DNA of 32,972 nucleotides from Caldifarciminota bacterium UBA2202 (GTDB lineage: Bacteria > Hydrothermota > 32-111). How positions within the stretch are numbered: the first letter of the stretch is position 1; each line of letters starts with the position of its first letter. The notes beneath the pieces are model-generated. The model saw only the letters and a program-made list of their open reading frames with translations. It ran no database searches and was not told where the DNA came from. The stretch is from positions 1 through 32,972 of the forward strand of contig DCUY01000023.1 of NCBI GenBank assembly GCA_002327905.1, read 5' to 3'. The position numbers and the translations under genes were made by a program. Shown one piece after another: positions 7,064 through 15,018 of this stretch.

Positions 7064-9199
7064 TCAGTTCTGATTCCTGCAAAATTTCACAAACTCGTCT
7101 TTTGTCAGAGTTTTTTCAGAACCTGCGACATACTGGAATATCCGCCAGTTATCATCGCGTAAAATCGGCAAGTAAAATATCTGCTCGGTTAGTTTAGACG
7201 CTTGCCTATATGCTTTTTTCAATTCTTCCAATTTCGTTTTATAGATATTGTTATCAAAACCACCAACCATATTAGACGAGATATTGACGCTTTTCACTTC
7301 AAAAATATGCACCCGATCAAAACTGTCTTTCATCACAAAATCAGGATAGGAAGAATGCAGTGCACCTAGATAGTATTCAAACTTTATCGATGAGTTAGCC
7401 ACATAGTTTTTACCCCACAGATACACATGTTTTGCATATAAATATTCTGGTTCTTTTACGCCAAACAAATCAATCGCTCCGGCTTTCGGATTCTTCTTGC
7501 CAACCGTTACACTTTTACCAACTCGTCCATCGCCAACTGCCACATCATCTTTTGACAGTTCCTGTAATATCGCCACCCATGCGCGCTCCGCCTCGCTATC
7601 AAATGAAAATTTATCCCTTTCATCTACTCGTTTCCACACCCAATCGCTGATATTCATATAATTGCCATTGTCCGTGTAGTGGGAGATCAAGGCAAAAGAA
7701 ACTTCAACATCTTGCCCCTTCTCGTTTTTCACCACTTCCATGCTTTTTTCATAATCATTTACATATTTACTGCTTTCTCTCGCCACCGCCTCGATATTTT
7801 CGGTAAACTCTCGCCATTTTGCGTAAGTCAGGGCATAATTTTCACCCATCTCTCGCACGCTATTTTCAGCTTTCACAAAATCTCGCCACAAAGCAAAAAT
7901 AGAACTCGGAGCAGATACGGCAGTTTGTTTTTCGAGAAATGTCGCAAGATTAAAATCTGCCTTTTTCGTCAAGGGCCTTAGCCGTGTGGTTTTAATCTTG
8001 ATATCGTCGGTAATAATTTCACTATCTTGCCACAAACTCACACCAAAACTCTTTCGCATATCCTCGGGAACAATTCCCCAAAGCCATGCCGTCATAGCTA
8101 ATTTTTGTGCGTCCTCTGATAATGTTTCAAAATCAAGTAGTCGTGGGTTTCGCCTGACCCGTCCCATTACTTGCTCGTCCAGTTGTTTGCTTTGACTATC
8201 CCTAATTTGATACAGCATACAGGCGCGCGGGATATCCCACCCTTCGGTGATCACCATTTTGAAAATGATAATATCGATGGTACTTGAGTTCTCTTTGGCA
8301 TAATCCTTCCATTTGCTAACCGGCAATTTCTTCGCCTTAAAAGTATCGTTCGTGTCGCACTGCTTCTCGTCATTGACAATGATCATCCACTTCAAGTCTG
8401 TGTGTTCTACCTTGTCTAGTTCCTTTTTTATCTCGGCGATTTCCTCGTCCGCCTTGTCTTTGTTGCTAATCTGGATAATAAGGCAGGGGTTTACACCAAG
8501 CAGGTTTCGATAATCTTTTTTTACTTCTTCAAACTTCTCAATCGCGCTCGCCACTTTTATATCCGGATCTTCAATCAATTCAATACCTTTTATCAGTTTT
8601 GCATTCACAGCTTCATCATTTTTAATCTCTACATCGGGGTGTTGTCCGCGCGAGAGTTTTGGCGTGGCGGAAAAGTTGTATGTTTTGCTAAAAAACTTTT
8701 CCGATAAATTATCCAGATTTTTTGTTGCAATATGACACTCATCTTTAATCAAATAAACTTTTTTATTCAATCCACCAATCAATCCTGTGCCTGTCGTTGT
8801 AAGAAAAAAACCTTCCATTGCCCCTTGCATTAGGCGTCCGCCTTGTTTATACAAATCTCGAGGCAAAAGATACACGTTGTAATCGGTTGGTACAAATAAA
8901 CGCTCTTCGTTCGCAATTTGACTGTTGATAAGATATGGCTTGAGCACAGGGAAATTGCCCTTTGCGGAGTATTCTTGAAACTTCTCATAATTTTGCGTGG
9001 CTAAATCGCCCTTTGAGAGAGTGGACACGAGAAAAATCACATTCTTGTCCGCTGATAAAATGCGATTCATCATATCTGCCATCATATAGGTTTTACCGCT
9101 TCCAGTAGGTGCTTTAAAAGTCATCTCGTCTTTCGTGGCGGTGAGTTCAACAAGTGCGGAGACGGCGTTTTGTTGTAAATATATAGCTTCTTGTTTCAT
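7064..9199 (-). CDS. res: Type III restriction enzyme, Res subunit (helicase-nuclease)
   Basis: The protein has 711 residues and cuts DNA after ATP-driven translocation, in complex with the Mod subunit. Superfamily 2 helicase motifs are clear: Walker A APTGSGKT (30-37), DECH (153-156), FSATP (motif III), then EGWDIPRACML and QVMGRVRRNP (motifs V and VI). The C-terminal nuclease has PDF at about 619 and FEVKS at 633-637, the D...ExK pattern of PD-(D/E)XK enzymes. At 711 residues it is shorter than the roughly 900-1000 of EcoP-type Res proteins, yet both catalytic halves are intact. It begins 2 bp after the mod stop codon, so the two are co-translated. Base usage is richer in G+C than the cassette downstream, which hints at separate acquisition. 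Confidence 0.93.
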   Translation of the reverse strand: MKQEAIYLQQNAVSALVELTATKDEMTFKAPTGSGKTYMMADMMNRILSADKNVIFLVSTLSKGDLATQNYEKFQEYSAKGNFPVLKPYLINSQIANEERLFVPTDYNVYLLPRDLYKQGGRLMQGAMEGFFLTTTGTGLIGGLNKKVYLIKDECHIATKNLDNLSEKFFSKTYNFSATPKLSRGQHPDVEIKNDEAVNAKLIKGIELIEDPDIKVASAIEKFEEVKKDYRNLLGVNPCLIIQISNKDKADEEIAEIKKELDKVEHTDLKWMIIVNDEKQCDTNDTFKAKKLPVSKWKDYAKENSSTIDIIIFKMVITEGWDIPRACMLYQIRDSQSKQLDEQVMGRVRRNPRLLDFETLSEDAQKLAMTAWLWGIVPEDMRKSFGVSLWQDSEIITDDIKIKTTRLRPLTKKADFNLATFLEKQTAVSAPSSIFALWRDFVKAENSVREMGENYALTYAKWREFTENIEAVARESSKYVNDYEKSMEVVKNEKGQDVEVSFALISHYTDNGNYMNISDWVWKRVDERDKFSFDSEAERAWVAILQELSKDDVAVGDGRVGKSVTVGKKNPKAGAIDLFGVKEPEYLYAKHVYLWGKNYVANSSIKFEYYLGALHSSYPDFVMKDSFDRVHIFEVKSVNISSNMVGGFDNNIYKTKLEELKKAYRQASKLTEQIFYLPILRDDNWRIFQYVAGSEKTLTKDEFVKFCRNQN

Positions 9200-9201
9200 A
9201 A

Positions 9202-10779
9202 TTATTTGTCTTCAAGTTTTTTTTGCATACTTTCAAAGTTTTCGCACACCCATTTTATCTTTTCCTTCACTCCGAGTTTCTCTTTCCCATACAATGTCTC
9301 ATCAATTACATCAAAAGGAGTTTTATTTTCTGTTGCCTCAAAATTTGCGACCGTGGCAATATCATAAACATCAAGATTATCGCCAAGTTTATATATCTCT
9401 CCATTCATAACCCTATTTAATCTTTCTGCAGTAATTTCTGAAAGTTTGTGTTGTCTCCCTAACTCATTGCAAAATGCTATCTGGTTTTTTATCGTTTCAC
9501 TGTTCGGATTTTCTTTAAGTGCCTTGTCTAAATCCTCATCAAGTTGTATCAAAATATATTTACGCCTACCACTATCTTTTTTATTAAGATCTAATACAGC
9601 TTGACCTGTAGTGCCGCTACCAGCGAAGAAGTCAAGAATTATGGATGATTCATTGGTTGCTATTTTTAGTAAATGTTCAATAAGATCAACGGGTTTTGGA
9701 TAATCAAATAACCTTTTGCCTCCAAAAATCTTCATTAAATCTTGTCCAGCACTCTTCGCAGTTCCTAAACCCGAAAAGATAGTTGTCGGTGTTGTTTCCT
9801 TTTGCTCGTTGATAAATACTTTTAGCGAAGGCACCGAATCTCCCTTTTTGCCATAATAAATACGATTATCGTGGTTCAGTTCATCAAATTCCTCTTTAGT
9901 TACTCTCCACTGTCTTGTAAAGACTTTTCCGGAGGGAGTTGTAACAGAGTAATAATTTTTTCCTTTTTCTTTTGAGTTTGCTTCTGTGGTTGAAATTATG
10001 CCTTGTTTGTATTCACCACGAGGGTCGTTATCAGGATTGGTGTATGAATTTTTATAATTTCTATCAGAAAGATATTTTTTGAAATAAACTTCCTCAATGT
10101 TTTTATATGCAACAAGAATGTATTCATGTTCTTTTCTAACGCGACGAGTGATTTTTAGACGACCAGAATCATCATCAACTTTATGCCAAATAATTGTTTC
10201 TGCGTTGCCATCCCCAAATACCTCATCAAACAACCCTTTCACATACGCCTGGTTTTTGTCGTCAATGCTGCAAAAAATCACCCCATTATCACTCAAAAGC
10301 TGGCGAGCTAGGACGAGTCGCGGATAAAGCATAGAGAGCAAATTGTCCCGTGTGATAGCGTTTTCATAATTCGTCTTGGCAAACTCACCCATATCGTCTT
10401 TGCCGTAGGGCGGATCAATATAAATCACATCAATCTTACCACGGAATTCAATTAGAAGGTTCAGAAGAGCATCATAGTTGTCGCCGATGATGAGTTTGTG
10501 TGTCAGTGCGTTCTTGTCATGCGCAAAGCTGAGCTTTTTATTTTTCTTAAAATACTTTATCGTGCCGGTCATTTTCTCCAGTCGTTTGTCAAAATGAAAG
10601 CCGGTGCGCTTATAGGTAGTGCCAAGTTCGGCTATCATTATAGCTTCATTGATGGTTTCGGCATTTGTGATGAGTTTTTTCAAGAGGTCGGCATTCGTCT
10701 TTTCTATAATCTTGTCTTCAATGCGCTTATCCAACTCGGTGATGAGATCATTTTTAACTTTTATTATTTCATTTGTCAT
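9202..10779 (-). CDS. mod: Type III DNA methyltransferase, Mod subunit
   Basis: The 525-residue protein methylates adenine in an asymmetric site and gives the Res subunit its specificity. The catalytic motif DPPY (122-125, in YIDPPYGKDDM) comes before the AdoMet-binding motif FAGSGTT (385-391), the order of beta-class amino-methyltransferases such as type III Mod. The roughly 250 residues between them hold the target recognition domain. The start at 10779 (MTNEIIKVKND) is preceded by a modest GGGGAT site. A promoter 100 bp upstream and a small leader ORF between promoter and mod suggest a regulated leader. Mod and res form a two-gene operon. Confidence 0.93.
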   Translation of the reverse strand: MTNEIIKVKNDLITELDKRIEDKIIEKTNADLLKKLITNAETINEAIMIAELGTTYKRTGFHFDKRLEKMTGTIKYFKKNKKLSFAHDKNALTHKLIIGDNYDALLNLLIEFRGKIDVIYIDPPYGKDDMGEFAKTNYENAITRDNLLSMLYPRLVLARQLLSDNGVIFCSIDDKNQAYVKGLFDEVFGDGNAETIIWHKVDDDSGRLKITRRVRKEHEYILVAYKNIEEVYFKKYLSDRNYKNSYTNPDNDPRGEYKQGIISTTEANSKEKGKNYYSVTTPSGKVFTRQWRVTKEEFDELNHDNRIYYGKKGDSVPSLKVFINEQKETTPTTIFSGLGTAKSAGQDLMKIFGGKRLFDYPKPVDLIEHLLKIATNESSIILDFFAGSGTTGQAVLDLNKKDSGRRKYILIQLDEDLDKALKENPNSETIKNQIAFCNELGRQHKLSEITAERLNRVMNGEIYKLGDNLDVYDIATVANFEATENKTPFDVIDETLYGKEKLGVKEKIKWVCENFESMQKKLEDK

Positions 10780-10799
10780 AGTATCCCCATAGTTTTAAT

Positions 10800-10874
10800 T
10801 TAGTTAATATCAGATAAATATTTCTTTTTTTTCAAACTTCTTGACCATCGAAAAATCTCCTTCCGTTCGCCCAT
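10800..10874 (-). CDS. Candidate small leader ORF ahead of mod (24 aa)
   Basis: An ATG at 10874 lies 8 nt after the -10 box of the mod promoter, so the mRNA would start at or just before it. The 24-codon ORF (begins MGERKEIFRWSRS, Lys-rich end, stop TAA) fills most of the leader and ends 20 bp before mod. A second, overlapping ORF (10848 to 10810, MVKKFEKKEIFI) has an AAGGAG site 8 nt upstream of its ATG. Either could be a leader peptide, but coding evidence at this length is weak. Confidence 0.4.
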   Translation of the reverse strand: MGERKEIFRWSRSLKKKKYLSDIN

Positions 10875-10882
10875 TTTTTTGT

Positions 10883-10911
10883 ATTTTAGCATTACCCCTC
10901 ATTAGAGTCAA
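10883..10911 (-). promoter_or_regulatory. Promoter of the mod-res operon
   Basis: A -35 TTGACT (10906-10911), 17-bp spacer and -10 TAAAAT (10883-10888) read toward mod. Upstream, 10933-10960 holds a short run of AGTCACG/AGTCCAA-type words, a weak relative of the word-repeat blocks. Confidence 0.7.
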
Positions 10912-10997
10912 GGGGCTGAAATATATATCCCTAGTCACGAGTCCAAAATCACCAGTCAAAATACAAAGACCGAAAGAGAAATTAATAAGTTAAAATA

Positions 10998-11552
10998 TTA
11001 CTTCGAAATCCAATCCTTCCGATAGACAATGTAGAGGTAAGAATCGACTGGGGTGGTGTAGGATGACATGCTTTTCGGGAATTCATAATGCATTTTCTTG
11101 ATTCGCTTTCCGCCCACTGACTCCTGCATCTTGATTGACGCGATATTCTTTACATTGGGAGTTGCTTTTACTCCCTCTGCATCAGTATTTTTGAAAATCC
11201 ATTTAATCAGCGCCGTCTTTACCTCGCTCCCGTATCCCTTTCTTTGAAACTCCGGCATAAGTTTGACATCCGTCTCGGCAAATTCACTCTTTTCATCATA
11301 CCTTATCAGAGCTTCGCCTATCAAACATCCGCTTTTTTCAATAATAAGGTGGTGTTCTCTTCTATTTTTTATTCTCTCTTTCGTTATCTTTATTATTTTT
11401 TCAGGCGGTTCTTTGATTCCCTTGGGAAACCCTACGAATTTCATTATGCTTTTGTTTTGCCAAAGCTCTGAAATAAATTCCGCGTCACCTCTTTCCGGCT
11501 TCACCTTTCTTAAAACAAGATTCTTTGTCTTTACTTTGTAAAAATTTTTCAT
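10998..11552 (-). CDS. GNAT family N-acetyltransferase (RimJ/RimL-like)
   Basis: The protein has 184 residues and would transfer an acetyl group from acetyl-CoA to an amine. It begins with the typical MKNFYKVKTKNLVLRKVKP strand of RimJ/RimL-type enzymes. The acetyl-CoA binding motif A is LMPEFQRKGYGSEV (Q-R-x-x-G-x-G, about residues 108-115), and a motif B-like NVKNIASIKMQESVGGKRI follows. The substrate cannot be told from sequence. The ATG overlaps the stop of the nucleotidyltransferase gene by 4 bp, so it is the last gene of a three-gene operon with that gene and a wHTH gene. In that context it might modify its neighbour or a tRNA-related target, but this is speculation. Confidence 0.85.
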   Translation of the reverse strand: MKNFYKVKTKNLVLRKVKPERGDAEFISELWQNKSIMKFVGFPKGIKEPPEKIIKITKERIKNRREHHLIIEKSGCLIGEALIRYDEKSEFAETDVKLMPEFQRKGYGSEVKTALIKWIFKNTDAEGVKATPNVKNIASIKMQESVGGKRIKKMHYEFPKSMSSYTTPVDSYLYIVYRKDWISK

Positions 11553-12250
11553 TCTGCGCTTTCGCTTTTCACAAATTCCTTCAAAAATCCTATTATTCTT
11601 TCAAATCTTTTCTGAATTACTGGGGTCTGCTCTAAATGACCATAAACCGCAGATTCAAATTTTGTATCTTTAATCATTATGCCGAACTCACGCCTTAGGT
11701 AGATAATTATCTCATCAGGAAATTCGTAGAACTCATTTAAGTTGCGCCTGCCTTCAAGAATCAGTACGATATCTTCAAAATCATTGCTGCTGTAATAGTC
11801 ATGATGTCCTCTATTTTTAAAAGCTTCAATTTTTGAGGCAATATAGTAACTTAGAGGAAAATAATATATTGTAACTCCGCCGATTTGTTTTGAGAGAGAA
11901 TTCTTCATTCCGTCTTTATACCAGATGTTTGTAAAGCCAAGTATTTTTTCGGACTCTGACGGGATAATATCTACTGTTATCTCCCCGTACTTCCATCTGC
12001 AGATGACTCCTGAATCTAAATCGTGAATAAATCCAAGTGTTGTCAGACTTTTTTCAAGATCGGTGAAAGACAAGTAATCAAGAACTTCGATAACGCAGTC
12101 AACATCCTTCGTGGGCCTTATTTTCGCACTCACATTATCTTCGAGATAGAAAGAGGATATCGCGCCGCCAACAATACAAAATTTTCTGTTTGTTTTTCTT
12201 AACGCCCCTGTAATCTCGACAACATCTCGAATATTATCAGATAACATCAT
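11549..12250 (-). CDS. Nucleotidyltransferase-fold protein (AbiEii-like)
   Basis: The protein has 233 residues. Around residues 25-55 it reads CIVGGAISSFYLEDN...RPTKDVDCVIEV. The GG-x-A-x-x-F helix plus the T-K-D-V-D acidic pair are typical of DNA polymerase beta-type nucleotidyltransferases of the AbiEii and MNT group, and a third acidic position is likely in the ITVDIIPSE strand (about 110). Such proteins transfer nucleotides to RNA or protein and often act as the toxin of a pair with a DNA-binding antitoxin. Here a winged-helix gene precedes it with a 14-bp overlap, which matches that arrangement. A toxin role is therefore plausible but not proven. The GNAT gene follows with a 4-bp overlap. 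Confidence 0.8.
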   Translation of the reverse strand: MMLSDNIRDVVEITGALRKTNRKFCIVGGAISSFYLEDNVSAKIRPTKDVDCVIEVLDYLSFTDLEKSLTTLGFIHDLDSGVICRWKYGEITVDIIPSESEKILGFTNIWYKDGMKNSLSKQIGGVTIYYFPLSYYIASKIEAFKNRGHHDYYSSNDFEDIVLILEGRRNLNEFYEFPDEIIIYLRREFGIMIKDTKFESAVYGHLEQTPVIQKRFERIIGFLKEFVKSESAE

Positions 12251-12749
12251 ACTTATTGATTATTTCGCTCAACTTTTCTTTTGCAAATGCAATTTCTCTA
12301 ATGCGACCCAATCTAAGAACATCAATGTAAGATAATATCTCATACATGGAATCATCTTTTTCGACAAATTTCGGAACTGTCTTATATAACGGCCTGACAC
12401 TCAAGCCATAAGATTCTCCATGCTCATAAGGCCAGACATAATCTGAAACAGACTCGGATTTTACAAAGTTCTTCATGAATTTGCTTGAATGCGCAGTCAA
12501 TATACCCCGGCAGTTTCTTTCTACTTTTGCAGGAAAACAATATTTTATACCGTGGAAGAGAAACTCTCGGAGATTCTCAGTATTGACTTTTTTTTCTTCA
12601 TAGATAAGCGAAGATTCCCTCAGTCTTTTCATGCCTTCGCTGACCTCCGATAAACTTATCCGCGTCTGATAGGCAATGTCAATAAGTCTCCACTCACTTT
12701 TTTTCATGGAGACGATTTTCATTATAATTACAACATCCTGCGATTTCAT
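12237..12749 (-). CDS. Winged-helix protein, candidate antitoxin/regulator of the NTase operon
   Basis: The protein has 170 residues from the ATG at 12749 (MKSQDVVIIMKIV). The N-terminal 65 residues look like a winged helix-turn-helix: a short helix, then WRLIDIAYQTRISLSEVSEGMKRLRES as helix-turn-recognition helix, then a wing (SLIYEEKKVN). The remainder (around 75-150) is less clear and includes 'FLFHGIKYCFPA'. No ribosome binding site lies upstream; instead a fully consensus promoter sits with its -10 box 6 nt from the ATG, so the message is probably leaderless. A GTG two codons earlier falls in that gap and is less likely. The position ahead of a nucleotidyltransferase suggests an autoregulating antitoxin. 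Confidence 0.75.
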   Translation of the reverse strand: MKSQDVVIIMKIVSMKKSEWRLIDIAYQTRISLSEVSEGMKRLRESSLIYEEKKVNTENLREFLFHGIKYCFPAKVERNCRGILTAHSSKFMKNFVKSESVSDYVWPYEHGESYGLSVRPLYKTVPKFVEKDDSMYEILSYIDVLRLGRIREIAFAKEKLSEIINKYDVI

Positions 12750-12755
12750 AAACAC

Positions 12756-12784
12756 ATTATATCAAAAAGAGAGATTGATGTCAA
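12756..12784 (-). promoter_or_regulatory. Consensus promoter giving a leaderless start
   Basis: TTGACA (12779-12784), 17-bp spacer, TATAAT (12756-12761), then 6 nt to the ATG at 12749. Transcription starting 7 nt after the -10 box would begin on the A of the ATG. Confidence 0.8.
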
Positions 12785-12789
12785 CATCT

Positions 12790-12813
12790 ATTCGCGATTC
12801 GCGAACCGCGAAT
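12790..12813. repeat. Palindromic TTCGCG repeat next to the HTH promoter
   Basis: Three 7-bp words (ATTCGCG twice, then AACCGCG) followed by AAT form an inverted repeat, ATTCGCG...CGCGAAT, with an inner TTCGCGAA palindrome. It stands 5 bp upstream of the -35 box of the wHTH gene. It may be an operator, or another member of the word-repeat class. Confidence 0.6.
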
Positions 12814-12881
12814 ACAACTATGAATGAAAAATCGTCTTTGTAGCGTAAGTTTCACAAATAATTGATTTATGTCCGTTTTTT

Positions 12882-13877
12882 CTATTTTTTCTTGTTCTTT
12901 CGCCTGCTTGCTTTTGCCATTTTTCTTCTGTTTTTCTGCTTATGTATGTCTGCAGAGTGCTTTTTTAACGGCAAGCCGACGTATGATTCCCTTAGAAATG
13001 TCATCCATTCTTTTGTCTTCTCCATATTCTCGCTAAAGACTCTTGAGAACATTGTTAAAAACTCTCTTGCATCAGACTCCTCCTCTGACGGCAATCGCCC
13101 TGAAATATCACTCGTCGGTACTTTCCCGCTAGAAAAAAAATCGTTCAGATAAGTGTTGCTTTCAAAGAGCGCATTCGCATACTTTAATGTCGCGGTTTTG
13201 TCTTGGTAATAAAAATAGCTGATGAAGCTTGCACCGAACAGAATTTCAGATTCATTGAAATTTTCCGGCTCAACTCTTTCCAGAAGAGTCATTAGGTTTT
13301 CAATGTCATCTTTCATTATATAGATCATCACCAGACGATTTTTGATTTTCATGCTGTCTTCTTTGTTCAGTCGGAGCATCAATTTTGCTGTCTCTATCGC
13401 ATCATCGTAGTGACTAAGCATCTCCTGCGTCAAGATTGTGTAATTAAGGTTCCTCATGTATGGCATCGTCTCAACAATGTTCATGAACTCTCCTTCATTC
13501 TTTCTGAAAAATTCTTCTGAAAACCTTTGACGAAAAAGAGTCTCTCCCATTTTAAAATATTCGAGAGCCTTATTTGTGTCATCAACCTCGGCGAAACCCA
13601 AAAGAGTGTATGCATCACAGCAGAGATTGTCCAATTTCAGAGCATTCATTGCCGCTTCTCTCATTTTTTCCAAGTTATCCTCTTCATATCCGGCATAAAC
13701 CAAAAGCTGGGCTCTCTCAATGTTGTTTTTAGGCTGATAGTTTTTGACTTCGTCCTCGGAAATTTCTAAAGGGTCGCCATCATTTAAAAAATCAAATCTT
13801 CTTCCTGCTGTTTTTTCAAAAAGATAAATCATTTTCTCAACAATAATCGGCTCTATCAATCTTGGATCTTCAGACAT
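12882..13877 (-). CDS. TPR protein related to the ST7 family
   Basis: The protein has 331 residues. Tetratricopeptide-like helices run from about 60 to 230, for example EKMREAAMNALKLDNLCCDA, then an 'RFSEEFFRKNEGEFMNIVETMPYMRNLNY' segment. This spacing (array, then ETxPYMR) is characteristic of bacterial proteins related to ST7, which act as scaffolds of unclear partner. The C-terminus is a lysine/arginine tail (KQKNRRKMAKASRRKNKKK) that could bind nucleic acid. There is no signal peptide. The ATG at 13877 follows an AGAGAGG site. It is separated by 81 bp from the permease gene upstream and by 132 bp from the wHTH gene downstream. Confidence 0.75.
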   Translation of the reverse strand: MSEDPRLIEPIIVEKMIYLFEKTAGRRFDFLNDGDPLEISEDEVKNYQPKNNIERAQLLVYAGYEEDNLEKMREAAMNALKLDNLCCDAYTLLGFAEVDDTNKALEYFKMGETLFRQRFSEEFFRKNEGEFMNIVETMPYMRNLNYTILTQEMLSHYDDAIETAKLMLRLNKEDSMKIKNRLVMIYIMKDDIENLMTLLERVEPENFNESEILFGASFISYFYYQDKTATLKYANALFESNTYLNDFFSSGKVPTSDISGRLPSEEESDAREFLTMFSRVFSENMEKTKEWMTFLRESYVGLPLKKHSADIHKQKNRRKMAKASRRKNKKK

Positions 13878-13958
13878 AATACCTCTCTTTTCTTTTATTA
13901 AATCACAAAACTGATTTCAGTCAAGATGAAATCTTCTTTATATTATAATATATATTCA

Positions 13959-14720
13959 TTATATAATGTCGGATAAAATTTTTATCATAAGAAGAGCAAG
14001 GGCAAATATGAAGACAACCCTTATTATCTTTGCGCCTTTTGTGATTGCGATTTTCGCTCCGAGCACATTTCCCAAAACTCCGGCGCATGCGGCAGGTATT
14101 CCTATGATGAGCAAGACTTTTCCGTTTATAAGAAATGTGACAACAGCGGCAATGTTTGATGCAAGATTGACAACCTTCGTGTTTCCGTTTGCAGTGGGAA
14201 GATCATACCTTAGAACAAGAGTGTTGAAGAGAATAAGAAAGGATCCTGTCCCCGGACCGAAGAAGCCGTCGTAAAAACCTATCACAAACCCTGCAATGAC
14301 TGACAAAAAAATTCTTATCTTCAAAGGAATCTCATGCGATTCGTTTTTTTCTCCGAATTTTTTATTAATGAGAGTATAGACCGCAATAATGGGAATAAGA
14401 ATGACAAGAATGTATTTTAGAAAATCAGGATTGAGAATTAAAACCGTCTTTGCTCCGAGAAAGGAGCCGACAAGAGCGAAAAGACCGCTTGAAAGAGCCA
14501 CTTTCATATCAATCATCCTGTTCTTTCTGTACATAAGAGTTGCGAACAATGTGCCTATGGAGGATGAAAACTTGTTGTTTCCGAGAGCGAAATGCGGAGG
14601 AAGGCCTGCGGCGATATATGCAGGAAGAGAAATCAAGCCACCGCCACCTGCTATGGAATCAATCAGCCCTGCAAGAAATATGGATGGGAGCACTATTGAA
14701 AAGATTCTTAAATAATCCAT
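13959..14720 (-). CDS. TSUP family (TauE/SafE) membrane permease
   Basis: The protein has 253 residues and about eight membrane helices. The signature DSIAGGGGLISLPAYIAAGL (residues 20-39) with PPHFALGNNKFSSSIGT after it, and the repeat-half motif FYDGFFGPGTGSFLILFNTL, place it in the TauE/SafE (DUF81, YfcA-like) permeases, which export sulfite, sulfoacetate or related organosulfur anions. The substrate here is unknown; no sulfur metabolism gene lies nearby. I use the second in-frame ATG (14720): the first ATG immediately follows a -10 box, while the second is 6 nt from it, the same geometry as other leaderless starts in this window. No ribosome binding site precedes either. Confidence 0.88.
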   Translation of the reverse strand: MDYLRIFSIVLPSIFLAGLIDSIAGGGGLISLPAYIAAGLPPHFALGNNKFSSSIGTLFATLMYRKNRMIDMKVALSSGLFALVGSFLGAKTVLILNPDFLKYILVILIPIIAVYTLINKKFGEKNESHEIPLKIRIFLSVIAGFVIGFYDGFFGPGTGSFLILFNTLVLRYDLPTANGNTKVVNLASNIAAVVTFLINGKVLLIIGIPAACAGVLGNVLGAKIAITKGAKIIRVVFIFALALLMIKILSDII

Positions 14721-14726
14721 GGACAT

Positions 14727-14754
14727 ATTTTATAGAAAAAAAAGAATAAAGCAA
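14727..14754 (-). promoter_or_regulatory. Promoter with leaderless geometry, TauE/SafE gene
   Basis: TTGCTT (14749-14754), 16-bp spacer, TAAAAT (14727-14732), then 6 nt to the ATG at 14720. It fills the gap after the preceding gene. Confidence 0.6.
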
Positions 14755-14757
14755 TTG

Positions 14758-15018
14758 CTATTTGCTTTTTGAAATCTTTATTATCTCTCCCCCGTCCGAG
14801 ACGGAGATTCTGAGGACTTTTTTGAACATTCCTTCATTTAAGATAAAAGTATAGGAGAATATCTTTCCTCTTCTCATCTTTGCTTTGCTCTTCAATTGCT
14901 TTTTATACTCCGATATGTCAGTTGAGACTTCCTTGACAATCGGCTTCACATTTAAAAATTCTTTCACATTCTCTTTTATGTAATTTTCAATGATGCCGTT
15001 CAATTTTTTTTTATTCAT
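14758..15018 (-). CDS. Small basic protein coupled to the C25-like protease
   Basis: The protein has 86 residues with a strongly basic N-terminal half (MNKKKLNGIIENYIKENVKE; SKAKMRRGKIF). The second half reads as three beta strands (FSYTFILNEGMF, KVLRISVSDGGEIIKISKS). The closing 'RxVxVxxxGxIIKIS' pattern is common in small bacterial proteins of unknown role. The start has an ACGGAGG site inside the end of the protease gene, and the two genes overlap by 8 bp. The coupling suggests a partner, inhibitor or substrate of the protease, which is inference only. No signal peptide is present. Confidence 0.75.
   Translation of the reverse strand: MNKKKLNGIIENYIKENVKEFLNVKPIVKEVSTDISEYKKQLKSKAKMRRGKIFSYTFILNEGMFKKVLRISVSDGGEIIKISKSK

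Noticed and set aside
7679..7981. 100-codon plus-strand ORF inside res
   Set aside because: It is antisense to conserved Res sequence and has no ribosome binding site.
13920..13960. AT-rich palindromic stretch after the TauE gene as a terminator
   Set aside because: The possible stems are short and consist almost wholly of A/T pairs; expected by chance in this composition.
14389..14715. 108-codon plus-strand ORF inside the TauE gene
   Set aside because: It is antisense to a gene with clear family motifs; arginine/proline-rich composition typical of a shadow frame.
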